In this document: positions 55,063 to 64,000 of the stretch, one piece after another
Position numbering within the stretch: position 1 is the stretch's first letter
Layout of the letters: each line of letters opens with the position of its first letter
Source: Sediminibacterium sp.
GTDB taxonomy: Bacteria > Bacteroidota > Bacteroidia > Chitinophagales > Chitinophagaceae
Direction: 5' to 3'
DNA length: 64,000 nucleotides
Assembly (NCBI RefSeq): GCF_030695065.1
Contig: NZ_JAUYTR010000023.1
Location: 62,001 to 126,000 of the forward strand
Made by a program: the position numbers and the translations under genes
The notes under the pieces: generated by a model
What the model was told of the DNA's origin: nothing
Seen by the model: only the letters and a program-made list of their open reading frames with translations
Databases searched by the model: none

Positions 55063-55266
55063 TTATGCTTTTTTAGTAGTTGTTGTTTTCTTAGCTGCGT
55101 CTTTCTTGCAGCAATCTTTCATTTCTTTACCTTTCATATCACACTTCATTTCTTTCCCTTCTTTTGCACACTCTTTACCTTTTGCGCATTTTTTTCCATC
55201 ACCGTGTGCGAATGCTACACCACTCATTAAGAATGCAGCTGTTGCAAATAAGAACGCTTTTTTCAT
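55063..55266 (-). CDS. small secreted Lys/Cys-rich protein
   Basis: 67 aa from ATG 55266, chosen for its clean signal peptide MKKAFLFATAAFLMSGVAFA. The mature part is extremely rich in Lys and contains five Cys (KKCAKGKECAKEGKEMKCDM, DCC) plus His at the start, then a Thr/Lys tail. Metal binding is possible from composition only. No family is recognised. It is a single gene with a strong terminator. Confidence 0.75.
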   Translation of the reverse strand: MKKAFLFATAAFLMSGVAFAHGDGKKCAKGKECAKEGKEMKCDMKGKEMKDCCKKDAAKKTTTTKKA

Positions 55267-55350
55267 ATGATTTGTTTTTAATTTGATAGTGAAATTACCG
55301 ATTTTGTTCAATTTTTCTGCAGATTTTTTGTTAAACTCCTAATCGGCTGA

Positions 55351-56007
55351 TTACCAACTAGCAAGAACAGTCACTCCGCCCTTTACCACTTGGTTCAGCT
55401 CAACATTCACTTTAGTACCCACTGGCAGCAACACATCTACCCTGCTTCCAAACTTAATGAACCCGTATTCATTGCACTGGATTGCTTTTTGGCCAACAGC
55501 AGAATAATTACAAATCCTTTTAGCCAAAGCCCCTGCAATTTGTTTGAATAAGATTTCTCCATATTGATTCTTGACTGCTACACTCCATCGCTCATTTTCA
55601 GTTGAAGACTTTGGGTGCCAGGCTACTAAATATTTTCCTTTATGGTATTGGTTATACGTTACCTCCCCATTCATTGGGTACCTATTCACGTGCACGTTGG
55701 CTGGGCTCATGAAAATGCTCACTTGAATGCGCTTATCTTTGAAATATTCCACATCTGTTATTTCCTCTATTACCACCACTTTACCATCTGCAGGACAAAT
55801 AATTTTATTGTCATCTAAAGTGTGAACCCGATTTGGAATTCTGAAAAAGGAAATGATAAAAAGAAATAAGGCCAATGTAAGTACAAAAATGATCATTGCC
55901 ACAGTTGGAAATGATGCACTTAAAAAGCTAAACGATATCAGGTTAATTACCCCAAAAAGTAAGGCTGTAATTGCAATGGTTTTATATCCTTCCTTATGTA
56001 TAGTCAT
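55351..56007 (-). CDS. psd: phosphatidylserine decarboxylase (archaeal/short type)
   Basis: 218 aa. Two N-terminal helices, then ICPADGKVVVIEEI, IQVSIFMSPANVHVNRYPMNGEVTYNQYHKGKYLVAWHPKSSTENER and FIKFGSRVDVLLPVG, where the Gly-Ser is the self-cleavage site producing the pyruvoyl group. It makes phosphatidylethanolamine. It lies downstream of cdsA in the same direction, and the two act in the same pathway. Confidence 0.94.
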   Translation of the reverse strand: MTIHKEGYKTIAITALLFGVINLISFSFLSASFPTVAMIIFVLTLALFLFIISFFRIPNRVHTLDDNKIICPADGKVVVIEEITDVEYFKDKRIQVSIFMSPANVHVNRYPMNGEVTYNQYHKGKYLVAWHPKSSTENERWSVAVKNQYGEILFKQIAGALAKRICNYSAVGQKAIQCNEYGFIKFGSRVDVLLPVGTKVNVELNQVVKGGVTVLASW

Positions 56008-56054
56008 ATATATTTATAATTAAAGTGCAAATGTATGGTTGGAATAAGATACTC

Positions 56055-56915
56055 TTAGAAAAAAAGAAATAAAACAATCCAAACCGCTGGTATAGCAATC
56101 AATAATGAGTCAAACCGGTCTAAAAATCCCCCATGACCTGGCATAAAGCTTCCGCTGTCTTTTACCCCTGCAGTTCGCTTGATTTTACTTTCCAATAAAT
56201 CGCCCAAAGTACCTGCAATGGCAGCCGTTAGAGATATGGCTATTAAAGTTTGATAAGGCAGCCCCCAGAAAAAATAACCTCCTAAGCTTACCACTATTAT
56301 GGCTAAAATCATACCCCCATAAGTGCCTTCTTTGGTCTTTTTAGGGCTGATAGGACTTAAAGGAGTTTTCCCAATTAAGGAACCTACTAAGTAAGCCATG
56401 GTGTCATTAATCCAAATGGAGGCTATAATCACCATGGGCAAAATCCAATCTGGCCCTTTAAAAAACTGAACACTGTGATCGTATAAATCTACCATCATGG
56501 CACAAGGAATGGTAATGTACAATACGCCTAATGCTGAATATAAATTAACTGGATATCCCAACTTAGGTCTATAGAAGAAAATGGTGACCAACAAAACAAT
56601 GATGAGTATATAAATAATAAATGACCCCCAATACCAAAGCGGCAAAGATTGATAAAGCGTACCCTTTCCTGCAATAATGAGCATCACCCAAAAACTGCCT
56701 AAAATATTTTGTGATTTATATATGATGGGAGCTCCAGCGTAAGTAGCGTTTATTTTCCCCATTAATTGATGGAATTCTACTAAACAGCCAACCATGATAA
56801 TCGTAAACAAAACCAAAAAGCTCCACTGATTATAAAACAGACCAACCAGCATCACTAGTACAAATACCACTGCTGTTATTGCCCTGGTTTTGAATGTTTG
56901 AAGATTTAGTGCCAT
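56055..56915 (-). CDS. cdsA: phosphatidate cytidylyltransferase
   Basis: 286 aa with about eight membrane helices. The CdsA signature is in the last third: SPKKTKEGTYGG, and DLLESKIKRTAGVKDSGSFMPGHGGFLDRFDSL. It makes CDP-diacylglycerol for phospholipid synthesis. Confidence 0.95.
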   Translation of the reverse strand: MALNLQTFKTRAITAVVFVLVMLVGLFYNQWSFLVLFTIIMVGCLVEFHQLMGKINATYAGAPIIYKSQNILGSFWVMLIIAGKGTLYQSLPLWYWGSFIIYILIIVLLVTIFFYRPKLGYPVNLYSALGVLYITIPCAMMVDLYDHSVQFFKGPDWILPMVIIASIWINDTMAYLVGSLIGKTPLSPISPKKTKEGTYGGMILAIIVVSLGGYFFWGLPYQTLIAISLTAAIAGTLGDLLESKIKRTAGVKDSGSFMPGHGGFLDRFDSLLIAIPAVWIVLFLFF

Positions 56916-56940
56916 AAAAACGAAGATAATGATAGTGTTG

Positions 56941-57147
56941 TTACTGACTGAAAGTCTGTTGTATCAACTGAATAGCGGTTTCCTTTAAATGGAAAGGAAC
57001 ATATATTTCAACTTCCCCAAAGATGACATAACTGCTGTCTTGTTTATTCAATTGCTGAACAGGTATTTGATTTTCTAAAAGCATACCCTCTAAAATACTC
57101 GCTTCAGCAATACTTTTGGTTGCAAAAACTTTAGTCCACTGATTCAT
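56941..57147 (-). CDS. DUF2007 domain protein
   Basis: 68 aa. KVFATKSIAEASILEGMLLENQIPVQQLNKQDS and IYVPFHLKETAIQLI fit DUF2007 (a small regulatory-like ferredoxin fold). It overlaps the CPBP protease gene by 17 bp and precedes cdsA. The function is unknown. Confidence 0.85.
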   Translation of the reverse strand: MNQWTKVFATKSIAEASILEGMLLENQIPVQQLNKQDSSYVIFGEVEIYVPFHLKETAIQLIQQTFSQ

Positions 57148-58036
57148 TGGCTAAAGGTAGCGTCTTTCTTAAAAATAATAGTGCAGGTATAACAATCATT
57201 AAACCAAAGACTCCGTACCATATGGGCATAGATTCATCCATGGCTTCCTTAATGGGTTTACCCATTTGTGTGTATACGTAAATTTGAATAACAACAACCG
57301 CATTATTTAAAAAATGCATCAAAATAGCCAACCATAAATTGCCGGTTAAATAATATATAAGGCCCAAAACCACACCCAATGCAACCCTTGGTAAGAAACC
57401 AAAATAAGAAGCATGTATTGCACTAAATAAAATAGAAGATATGATGATTCCTACTGCAACATTTTTAGTGAGCCCTACTAATACTCTTTGCAAACCTGCT
57501 CTAAACAATACTTCTTCAAAAATGGCAGGAGCTATTGCTATTACCAATAAGCCAAGAAGTAAATCGCCCATATTTTTCATAGTAGCCAAAGTAATCATGG
57601 TTTGCTGGTACTCATTTTCTAATTTCCTAGCTTTTGCTAAAAAAGTAGCTGGCATAGGAATGATTTCGTTAATAGCAGATAAGGATCCACTTAAAAAAAG
57701 TGCTCCAAAAGAAATAACTCCAACCGCAATTACTTGCTTGATGTTAATATGACTATTAAATCCAAGGGTTTGAAATGCATTTTTATGCGCAATTTTTGCA
57801 ACCGCCCAAGCGGGGATAAAAAAAGCAATAAAAGTGGTTAAAGCATTGGCAAAGCGAGCAAATTGAACGTTTTCAGGCTTCATTAAGGCATCTGGAACTT
57901 GTAAAAATGGCACATTAAGTATAACAGAACTGAGCCAACTCATCAATAATCCACTTAACAATAATCCCACTCCTAAAAATCCCAAAAGCAACGCAAACTG
58001 ACTGGGATAGGCAATAACAGGTTTCTGATTCATCAA
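57131..58036 (-). CDS. CPBP family intramembrane metalloprotease
   Basis: 301 aa with about eight membrane helices. The glutamate motif FEEVLFRAGLQ (EExxxR), the second motif FSAIHASYFGFLPRVALG and the third HFLNNA match CPBP/Rce1-like intramembrane proteases. The substrate is unknown. First gene of the run CPBP-DUF2007-cdsA-psd. Confidence 0.92.
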   Translation of the reverse strand: MMNQKPVIAYPSQFALLLGFLGVGLLLSGLLMSWLSSVILNVPFLQVPDALMKPENVQFARFANALTTFIAFFIPAWAVAKIAHKNAFQTLGFNSHINIKQVIAVGVISFGALFLSGSLSAINEIIPMPATFLAKARKLENEYQQTMITLATMKNMGDLLLGLLVIAIAPAIFEEVLFRAGLQRVLVGLTKNVAVGIIISSILFSAIHASYFGFLPRVALGVVLGLIYYLTGNLWLAILMHFLNNAVVVIQIYVYTQMGKPIKEAMDESMPIWYGVFGLMIVIPALLFLRKTLPLANESVD

Positions 58037-58053
58037 ATTGAGTAATAAGGTTG

Positions 58054-58061
58054 TAAATTTG
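58054..58061 (+). promoter_or_regulatory. -7 promoter box of dusB
   Basis: TAAATTTG matches TAnnTTTG in the 80-bp divergent gap before dusB. A TTG occurs 13 bp upstream, closer than usual. Confidence 0.4.
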
Positions 58062-58116
58062 CATTTCCTTTTATCTTCCGCAAAGTATTAAATGATAAAA
58101 GGTAGTGTATTGCAAT

Positions 58117-59157
58117 ATGGTTAAAATAGATCAAATAGTGTTGCCTGATTTTCCACTTTTATTGGCTCCAATGGAAGATGTGAGTGATCCGCCGTTTAGG
58201 GCGGTATGCAAAGACAGCGGGGCAGACCTAATGTATACGGAGTTTATAAGTAGCGAAGGCCTTATTAGAGACGCCATAAAAAGTCGTCAAAAACTAGACA
58301 TATTCGAGTATGAGCGTCCGGTAGGCATTCAAATATTTGGGGGGGATGAAGAAGCCCTTTCATTGAGCGCAAAGATTGTAGAAACGGTAAACCCTGATTT
58401 ATTAGACATCAATTTTGGATGTCCGGTAAAAAAAGTAGCACTTAAAGGTGCTGGAGCTGGGGTTTTAAAAGATATAGACTTGATGGTTCGTTTAACTGAA
58501 GCAACTGTTAAAAGTACCAAGCTGCCTGTAACGGTAAAAACCAGATTGGGTTGGGACGATCAAAGTAAAAATATTGAAGAAGTTGCTGAAAGATTACAAG
58601 ATGTAGGTATTAAGGCATTGGCCATACATGGTAGAACCAGGGCTCAAATGTACAAGGGTGAAGCCGATTGGACTTTGATAGCCAAAGTGAAGAATAACCC
58701 AAGAATTAAGATACCCATTTTTGGAAACGGAGATATTGATAGCCCACAAAAAGCCAAATTGTACAAAGAACGTTATGGCGTAGATGGAATTATGATTGGC
58801 CGGGCAGCCATTGGGTATCCTTGGATATTTAGAGAAATAAAACATTACTTAGCAACGGGTGAAGTTTTACCAGCACCAACATTGGCTGAGCGTGTAGCAG
58901 TTTGTAAAAAACATTTGCGCAAATCGGTGGAATGGAAAGGACCCAAAGTGGGCATCTTCGAAATGCGTAGGCACTATACCAATTATTTAAAGGGATTACC
59001 TGGAATTAAAGACTACAGAGCAAGACTAGTAACCTTAATGGAACCAGCAGAAATTGAAGGCGTATTAGACGAAGTAACCGCCAATTACGAAGGTTACGAA
59101 TTTGAGCGAATGCCTATTGAGTTAATTGACTATCACCAAAAATGTCCTATTAATTAA
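58117..59157 (+). CDS. dusB: tRNA-dihydrouridine synthase B
   Basis: 346 aa from ATG 58117. LLAPMEDVSDPPFRAVCK, INFGCPVKKVALKGAGAGVLKD (active-site Cys), TVKTRLGWDD, HGRTRAQMYKGEADW, GNGDIDSP and GIMIGRAAIGYPWIF are the Dus signature. It reduces uridine in tRNA using FMN. Its 3' end overlaps the convergent glutathione peroxidase gene by 8 bp. Confidence 0.94.
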   Translation: MVKIDQIVLPDFPLLLAPMEDVSDPPFRAVCKDSGADLMYTEFISSEGLIRDAIKSRQKLDIFEYERPVGIQIFGGDEEALSLSAKIVETVNPDLLDINFGCPVKKVALKGAGAGVLKDIDLMVRLTEATVKSTKLPVTVKTRLGWDDQSKNIEEVAERLQDVGIKALAIHGRTRAQMYKGEADWTLIAKVKNNPRIKIPIFGNGDIDSPQKAKLYKERYGVDGIMIGRAAIGYPWIFREIKHYLATGEVLPAPTLAERVAVCKKHLRKSVEWKGPKVGIFEMRRHYTNYLKGLPGIKDYRARLVTLMEPAEIEGVLDEVTANYEGYEFERMPIELIDYHQKCPIN

Positions 59158-59794
59158 TCGGAATATCTTTAGGCGATACCCATTGAGAATAATAGCTCTC
59201 GAGCACACCGTTTTCATTAATTAAATATTTGGAAAAATTCCAATCGGGTTGTTTGTTACACCATCCGTTTTTAAATGGATCTGTTAACCATACATAAACA
59301 GATTGTTGCTGAGCACCCTTAATCACTTGGCCTTTTTTCATTAACTGAAAACTGACACCATAGTTTACTTTACAAAATGCAGCAATGTCTTCATCAGACT
59401 TTTTTTCTTGGTCTTTAAAATCGTTAGCAGGAAAACCAATCACCACTAAACGGTCTCCGTATTGTTGGTGCAATTGCTCCAATTCTTCGTATTGCCCTGT
59501 GTAACCACAATCACTTGCAGTGTTTACCAACAATACTTTCTTTCCTTTCAATTCACTAAAATGAAGGGTGTCTCCATTGTTCTTAACAGCCTGCAGATCA
59601 TAAAAAGAATCGGTAGGCTTAACTTGGTCTTTATTGAGTAAAGTATTTTTAGACTGCCCAGTTAGTTTTCCCATAAACATAATAATGGGGTAAGCGGCTT
59701 TCAGTATTGATTGTTTCCAAGTCATTTGAGGTTTTTTTATCAGCAAGCCAGCAACTACCAGCACTGCAACTATAATTATAATGATTCGCTTCAT
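59150..59794 (-). CDS. glutathione peroxidase family protein
   Basis: 214 aa. An N-terminal membrane anchor or signal (IIIIIVAVLVVAGLLI), then VNTASDCGYTGQYEELEQLHQQYG with the peroxidatic Cys, GFPANDF and WNFSKYLI with the catalytic Trp/Asn. It reduces hydroperoxides, usually with thioredoxin in bacteria. The periplasmic anchor is unusual for the family. Confidence 0.92.
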   Translation of the reverse strand: MKRIIIIIVAVLVVAGLLIKKPQMTWKQSILKAAYPIIMFMGKLTGQSKNTLLNKDQVKPTDSFYDLQAVKNNGDTLHFSELKGKKVLLVNTASDCGYTGQYEELEQLHQQYGDRLVVIGFPANDFKDQEKKSDEDIAAFCKVNYGVSFQLMKKGQVIKGAQQQSVYVWLTDPFKNGWCNKQPDWNFSKYLINENGVLESYYSQWVSPKDIPIN

Positions 59795-59836
59795 ATACGT
59801 TTATTCAAATGAAAAGGTTTAACCCTTGAAGGCAAA

Positions 59837-61213
59837 TTAACCAATCAACCATTTTAATAATTTTAATTTACCAGTGAAAGGAGGATATTTCATAGCAGGA
59901 TCAAACCATGTTGGCGTTTTCATCACCGCTTTTTTGTGACTAAATGTTTCAAAACTGTATTTTCCATGGTAAGCGCCGGTTCCGCTAAAACCCCTGCCAC
60001 CAAAGGGCAAATTAGGATTGGTTAAATGAAGGGTTGCAGTATTAACACAAGCGCCGCCAGCAGGAACTGCCTGCAACCATGCTTGTTCTTTAGCTTTACT
60101 CCCCGTGAAAATATAAAACGCCAATGGATTGGGATTTTTTGCAATGATTGCTTTTGCATCATCCATTGTATTAAAACTCAATATGGGTAATATAGGTCCG
60201 AATATTTCATCGCGCATAATATTGGAATCAACCAATACACCATCTAAAATAGTAGGCTCAATGTAAAGTGTTGCAGCATCGTATTTACCACCATACACAA
60301 TAGTGCCATCCGACAAATATTGAACAATGCGATTGAATTGTTTTTCATTAATGATTCTTCCATACCCTTCTTCCTTTGCAGCATCATTCCCATAAAATTG
60401 AGGAATGGCTTTTTTTAGTGCTTCAATTAATTGAACACGTTTAGACTCGTGCACTAAAATATAATCAGGCGCTACACACATTTGGCCAGCATTCGAAAAC
60501 TTAGGCATGGCAATGCGTTTAGCGGCAATGGTAATATTAGCATCATCCTCTACTATACATGGACTCTTGCCACCCAATTCTAATGTAACGGGCACTAAAT
60601 TTTCGGCAGCCATTTTATAAATAATTTTTCCAACGCTGGTGCTTCCCGTATAAAAAACATGATCAAAAGCAAACTGATTCATCATGGCCGGAATAACAGT
60701 AGCACCATCGCCAGGAACAAACAATACTTGTTCAGGAGGAAATACTGCATGAATGATTTTTTCCATTACGGCCGCAGTGGCTGGAGCAAACTCGCTGGGT
60801 TTTAAAACCACTGTATTTCCTGCGGCAATAGCGCCCATTAAAGGAGTAAATAATAATTGAAATGGATAATTCCAAGGGCCAATAATTAACACTACACCCA
60901 ACGGCTCTCTCATCACTTTAGAGCTAGAGGGAAGATTTAATAGATTAGTAGGAACTGCTTCAGGTTCCATCCACTGTTTTAAGTTGGCCAACGTATCTTT
61001 TAACTCAGCCATAAAAAATCCATTCTCTGTAACCCAACACTCTTCCTTGCTTTTATGCAAATCTGCAAACAGCGCAGCATAAATTTCGTCTTCATGATTT
61101 TCTACTGCACGCTTCAAATTCAAGAGTTGTTGCTTCCTAAAAGCATAGGGTCTTGTAGCACCAGATACAAAAAATTGGCGCAGTTGCTGCAGTTGTGTTA
61201 TAAGGGCTTGCAT
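59837..61213 (-). CDS. aldehyde dehydrogenase, class 3-like
   Basis: 458 aa. PWNYPFQL, LELGGKSPCIVEDDANI (general base Glu), AGQMCVAPDYILV (nucleophile Cys) and GPILPILSF are the ALDH signature. The short length and the C-terminal membrane-like GKYSFETFSHKKAVM place it with class 3 fatty or aromatic aldehyde dehydrogenases. Confidence 0.94.
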   Translation of the reverse strand: MQALITQLQQLRQFFVSGATRPYAFRKQQLLNLKRAVENHEDEIYAALFADLHKSKEECWVTENGFFMAELKDTLANLKQWMEPEAVPTNLLNLPSSSKVMREPLGVVLIIGPWNYPFQLLFTPLMGAIAAGNTVVLKPSEFAPATAAVMEKIIHAVFPPEQVLFVPGDGATVIPAMMNQFAFDHVFYTGSTSVGKIIYKMAAENLVPVTLELGGKSPCIVEDDANITIAAKRIAMPKFSNAGQMCVAPDYILVHESKRVQLIEALKKAIPQFYGNDAAKEEGYGRIINEKQFNRIVQYLSDGTIVYGGKYDAATLYIEPTILDGVLVDSNIMRDEIFGPILPILSFNTMDDAKAIIAKNPNPLAFYIFTGSKAKEQAWLQAVPAGGACVNTATLHLTNPNLPFGGRGFSGTGAYHGKYSFETFSHKKAVMKTPTWFDPAMKYPPFTGKLKLLKWLIG

Positions 61214-61237
61214 TCATCAATTATTTAGCTGAACAAG

Positions 61238-61807
61238 TTAAGGAGTTATTACAATATCATACTTATCTAAAAGACCAGCTATGCTTAAAATAGAAAATTT
61301 TGCTTTTGAAATTTGGTTGATGGTAGGATCTATAGAAAAATGATAAGAAGTACTAAAGTCGGCTTTTACCAATATAGTATGGTCAAAAATAGCTTCAGAC
61401 AAATCACAATGATCAAATACTGCCTCAGTTAAGTCTGCTTCTGCAAATTCGGTTCCTTGTAATTGCGAGTTCTTGAAAACTGTTTTTTTAATCTTTGATT
61501 TGTAAAAAGAAGCATGATTTAATTGGCAACCATCGAATGAAAAAGAAAGTCCAAATTCATTGCAATTGTCAAAACGAAGTCCCAACATTTTACAGTCTTT
61601 AAATGTAACATCCTGGAACCTTGTTTTATTAAGCTTCAACATGCTCAAATTGCAATCAATAAATTGGCAGTCGATGAATTTGAATGCGGAAAAATCTTTG
61701 TTGGCAAAATCACCATTTTTGAAAACGCAATTTTCATACTCCCCCTTAGTTAAAAACTCGGCTTTATTTAAGGTTTTATCTTGAATGTATATTTCCGATT
61801 CTTGCAT
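61238..61807 (-). CDS. pentapeptide-repeat protein
   Basis: 189 aa from ATG 61807 (MQESEIYI). Many A(D/N)LxX-type pentapeptides: CDLSEAIFDHTILVKADF, AEADLTEAVFDH and CNLSMLKLNKTRFQDVTF, giving a right-handed quadrilateral beta helix. Similar to Qnr/McbG-like proteins, but the function cannot be assigned from repeats alone. Confidence 0.88.
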   Translation of the reverse strand: MQESEIYIQDKTLNKAEFLTKGEYENCVFKNGDFANKDFSAFKFIDCQFIDCNLSMLKLNKTRFQDVTFKDCKMLGLRFDNCNEFGLSFSFDGCQLNHASFYKSKIKKTVFKNSQLQGTEFAEADLTEAVFDHCDLSEAIFDHTILVKADFSTSYHFSIDPTINQISKAKFSILSIAGLLDKYDIVITP

Positions 61808-61914
61808 TTTCAATTTTCTAATATTAACCCCTACCAATTAGGTTTACCGCCAACACTTAAAAGTAGCGAAGATTTTACATTTTTCTGTATATTCATACTT
61901 CACAATTGCTCCAT

Positions 61915-63387
61915 ATGAAAAAGAAAAACAATGCTGCTTCAAAGGCGGAAAATCAACCGGAACAAGCCAATTCACGCCGTTCCTTTCTTCGTAACGCAGG
62001 CCTTGCTGCTGCAGGGTTTTACATTGTACCTCGCCATGTATTAGGGCGTGGGTATACTGCACCCAGTGATAAACTCCAAATAGCTGGTATTGGCGCTGGA
62101 GGAAAAGGAGAAAGCGACTTATGGAGTTTCTTCAATAGTGGAAAAGCAGATATTGCTTTCTTATGTGATGTGGATGATAGACAAGCTAAGAAAAGTAGAG
62201 AGCGCTATCCAAAAGCGAAGTATTACAAAGACTATAGAGAAATGCTCGATAAAGAGCATAAATATTTTGATGCAGTATCTGTTTCAACACCCGATCATAT
62301 GCACGCCATACAAGGATTGGCAGCTATGCAGTTGAAAAAACACGTATATATACAAAAACCATTATCGCACAATATTTCTGAAGCAAGAGAATTAACAGAA
62401 GCTGCACACAAATACAAAGTGGTTACACAAATGGGCAACCAAGGTGCAAGTGGCGATGGTGTTAGAAAATTAATTGATTGGTATAATGCAGGCTTAATTG
62501 GAGACGTGCATAGCATTTATTGTTATACTGACCGACCAGTATGGCCTCAAGGAGTTGGTTGGCCAACTACTAAAGGCACTGTTCCAGAAGGCTTAGATTG
62601 GAACCTTTGGCAAGGGGTTGCGCCAAATAAAGATTATGTAGACGGTTTATTGCCATTTAACTGGAGAGGTTGGTGGGATTACGGTACCGGTGCATTAGGA
62701 GATATGGCATGTCATATTATGGCCCCTGCTTTTGCTGTATTGGGATTGGGATATCCTGTTTCTGCAGAATGCAGTGTAGCAACTAGATACTTACAGCCAT
62801 GGACACGTGCTTATTATCCAGAAAGTTGTCCTACCGCTTCACATATTATCCTAACTTTCAAAGGACAAAACGGAAAGCCAGATGTAAAACTACACTGGAT
62901 GGATGGAGGAATTCAACCAGCACGTCCAGAAGAATTAGGACCAAACGAAATGATGGGAGATGGTGGTAACGGCGCCATTTTTGAAGGCACAAAAGGTAAA
63001 ATGATTTGCGGTACTTATGGTGCTTTACCTAATTTATTACCTACAAGTAAAAGCAAAGAATACGATGGTGTTCCACAAACCATAAAGCGTGTTCCCAAAG
63101 GGGATGTAGGTCACTACGCAGCATGGGTGGAAGCTGCTATTGCAGGGTATGGTTCAGCCCAAGCAAAAGAGTTGAGCTCTAATTTTGATATTGCAGGACC
63201 ATTAACGGAAAGTGTATTAATGGGTAACCTAGCCATTCGTAGTTTCGATATTCAAAAGAAAGCAGCAAATGGTAGAGCTACATATCCCGGAAGAAATATC
63301 AAATTATTATGGGATGGACCCAATATGAAAATCACCAACTTTGATGAAGCCAATCAGTTTGTGAGAAAAGAATACAGAACCTTCTAA
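61915..63387 (+). CDS. Tat-exported Gfo/Idh/MocA family oxidoreductase
   Basis: 490 aa from ATG 61915. A twin-arginine signal (SRRSFLRNAGLAAAG) precedes a Rossmann domain: IAGIGAGGKGESDLWSF, FLCDVDDRQAKKSRERYP, VSVSTPDHMHAIQGLAAMQ and the EKP-like YIQKPLSHNI. The substrate-binding half contains GDMACHIMAP. Enzymes of this group oxidise or reduce sugars with bound NAD. A sugar isomerase/epimerase gene lies convergent at 63526. Confidence 0.92.
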   Translation: MKKKNNAASKAENQPEQANSRRSFLRNAGLAAAGFYIVPRHVLGRGYTAPSDKLQIAGIGAGGKGESDLWSFFNSGKADIAFLCDVDDRQAKKSRERYPKAKYYKDYREMLDKEHKYFDAVSVSTPDHMHAIQGLAAMQLKKHVYIQKPLSHNISEARELTEAAHKYKVVTQMGNQGASGDGVRKLIDWYNAGLIGDVHSIYCYTDRPVWPQGVGWPTTKGTVPEGLDWNLWQGVAPNKDYVDGLLPFNWRGWWDYGTGALGDMACHIMAPAFAVLGLGYPVSAECSVATRYLQPWTRAYYPESCPTASHIILTFKGQNGKPDVKLHWMDGGIQPARPEELGPNEMMGDGGNGAIFEGTKGKMICGTYGALPNLLPTSKSKEYDGVPQTIKRVPKGDVGHYAAWVEAAIAGYGSAQAKELSSNFDIAGPLTESVLMGNLAIRSFDIQKKAANGRATYPGRNIKLLWDGPNMKITNFDEANQFVRKEYRTF

Positions 63388-63408
63388 GGTTTATTGAAAA
63401 AAGTAAAT

Positions 63409-63441
63409 AAAAACCCATTCTGTTAATTCAGTTTGGGTTTT
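63409..63441 (+). terminator. rho-independent terminator after Gfo/Idh/MocA gene
   Basis: AAACCCA ... TGGGTTT hairpin with an imperfect middle, followed by T-rich sequence. Confidence 0.75.
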
Positions 63442-63467
63442 TTATTTAAGTCCAATGCTACAAAAAA

Positions 63468-63494
63468 AGGGCTAGCATTTTCATGCTAACCCCT
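63468..63494 (-). terminator. terminator of minus-strand isomerase gene
   Basis: AAGGGCTAGCAT, TTTC loop, ATGCTAACCCCTT (one mismatch). On the minus strand it follows the 63526 stop codon by about 32 bp. Confidence 0.75.
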
Positions 63495-63525
63495 TATGTA
63501 ATATTGTGCTTTACAGCAGTAAAAA

Positions 63526-64000
63526 TTAAATAGAGAATTCCTTCATATAAGCCGCATTCTTTTCAGCGCTTTCCATTGGATTGGTTCCTGTGAATGCTTC
63601 TTGTTCAACAATATGGTGCTTCATACCATATTTCTGAAGCTGACCAAGAATCTTTTTAAAATCAATATCCCCTTTACCAATATGACAAGACTCAATACCC
63701 TTAGCGGTTTTGGTTTGGTCTTTTACATGACAAAGTCTAAAACGATTCGGGTATTTTTTAGCCCACGCAATAGGATCTTCATTAGCAGCAACTACCCAAT
63801 AAATATCCATTTCAAAATCAACTAGACCTGCATCAGTTCCTTCCATCATAACTGTTTGAGGAACCTGCCCGTCTAAAACTTTGAAAGAGTAATCGTGGTT
63901 ATGGTAAGCAAAACGAATTCCGTTTTTCTTGCAAATTTCACCACTCTTATTAAACTCGTCGTTAAATCTTTTGAAATCATCAATCGATTTCTGTGCACCT
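63526..64000 (-). CDS. sugar phosphate isomerase/epimerase (TIM barrel), 5' part beyond window
   Basis: The frame is open from 63526 to the right edge, giving the last 158 residues. IRFAYHNHDYSF, FEMDIYWVVAANEDP, LCHVKDQT and HIGKGDIDFKKIL are the xylose-isomerase-like TIM barrel motifs with the metal ligands (Glu, Asp, His, Glu in VEQEAF). The start codon and N-terminal half are outside the window. Convergent with the Gfo/Idh/MocA gene; such genes often act in one sugar pathway. Confidence 0.9.
   Translation of the reverse strand, partial: GAQKSIDDFKRFNDEFNKSGEICKKNGIRFAYHNHDYSFKVLDGQVPQTVMMEGTDAGLVDFEMDIYWVVAANEDPIAWAKKYPNRFRLCHVKDQTKTAKGIESCHIGKGDIDFKKILGQLQKYGMKHHIVEQEAFTGTNPMESAEKNAAYMKEFSI

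Overview
The window is a Bacteroidota chromosome segment, most likely from the family Chitinophagaceae. Evidence for this is a SusC/SusD pair, the ribosomal protein THX next to an HU gene, TlpA/DUF4369 thioredoxins, LptC, a DUF2911 protein, TAnnTTTG-type -7 promoter boxes and AT-rich coding sequence. The genus is inference. No rRNA, tRNA, CRISPR array or transposase was recognised.

Region 1 (1-9345) is an accessory, very AT-rich locus on the minus strand that looks like a peptide export and oxidative-folding island. It holds a C39-peptidase ABC exporter running off the left edge, two small precursors ending their leaders in VVGG and carrying 6 or 8 cysteines, a three-part C39-like/VKOR/thioredoxin membrane protein, and four TlpA-type thioredoxin proteins, one of them split by a frameshift at an A11 run. 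The layout is a diverged tandem duplication. Each copy has a G/C-rich palindrome with the core GGGGGTA-N4-TACCCCC, then a redox gene, a conserved stem-loop leader, a Cys-rich precursor, a hairpin, one or more TlpA genes, and the exporter. The exporter is intact in copy A and a decayed remnant in copy B. A divergent NarL/FixJ-type response regulator (8710-9345) is the natural candidate regulator.

Region 2 (9346-15033) is housekeeping: a LOG-family protein, a secreted unknown, exonuclease III, DUF4286, HU, ribosomal protein THX, a Tat-exported class V aminotransferase-fold protein and a small CxxC membrane protein. Region 3 (15046-21792) is a surface-polysaccharide cluster on alternating strands: FkbM methyltransferase, four glycosyltransferases and an O-antigen-ligase-like protein, interrupted by meaB.

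Region 4 (21850-33398) carries a Lon-N-domain protein, coaX, an outer-membrane protein, lptC, an aldo/keto reductase, an ECF sigma factor with an overlapping anti-sigma-like membrane protein and a DUF4097-like protein, a CNNM/CorC-type protein, tatC, rpiB and an M28 peptidase. Region 5 (33494-39368) has a SusD/SusC pair and a deoxyhypusine-synthase-like gene. Region 6 (39471-43109) is a tightly overlapping four-gene glycolipid or glycan operon.

Region 7 (43171-54281) holds hydrolases, a cystathionine-gamma-synthase-type enzyme, TIGR02757, a GH9-polysaccharide deacetylase fusion, and a fumarylacetoacetate hydrolase/flavin reductase pair with a convergent short-chain dehydrogenase. Region 8 (54307-64000) has a YjjG-type nucleotidase, a Lys/Cys-rich secreted peptide, phospholipid synthesis (cdsA, psd), a CPBP protease, dusB, glutathione peroxidase, aldehyde dehydrogenase, a pentapeptide-repeat protein, a Tat-exported Gfo/Idh/MocA oxidoreductase and a partial sugar isomerase/epimerase.
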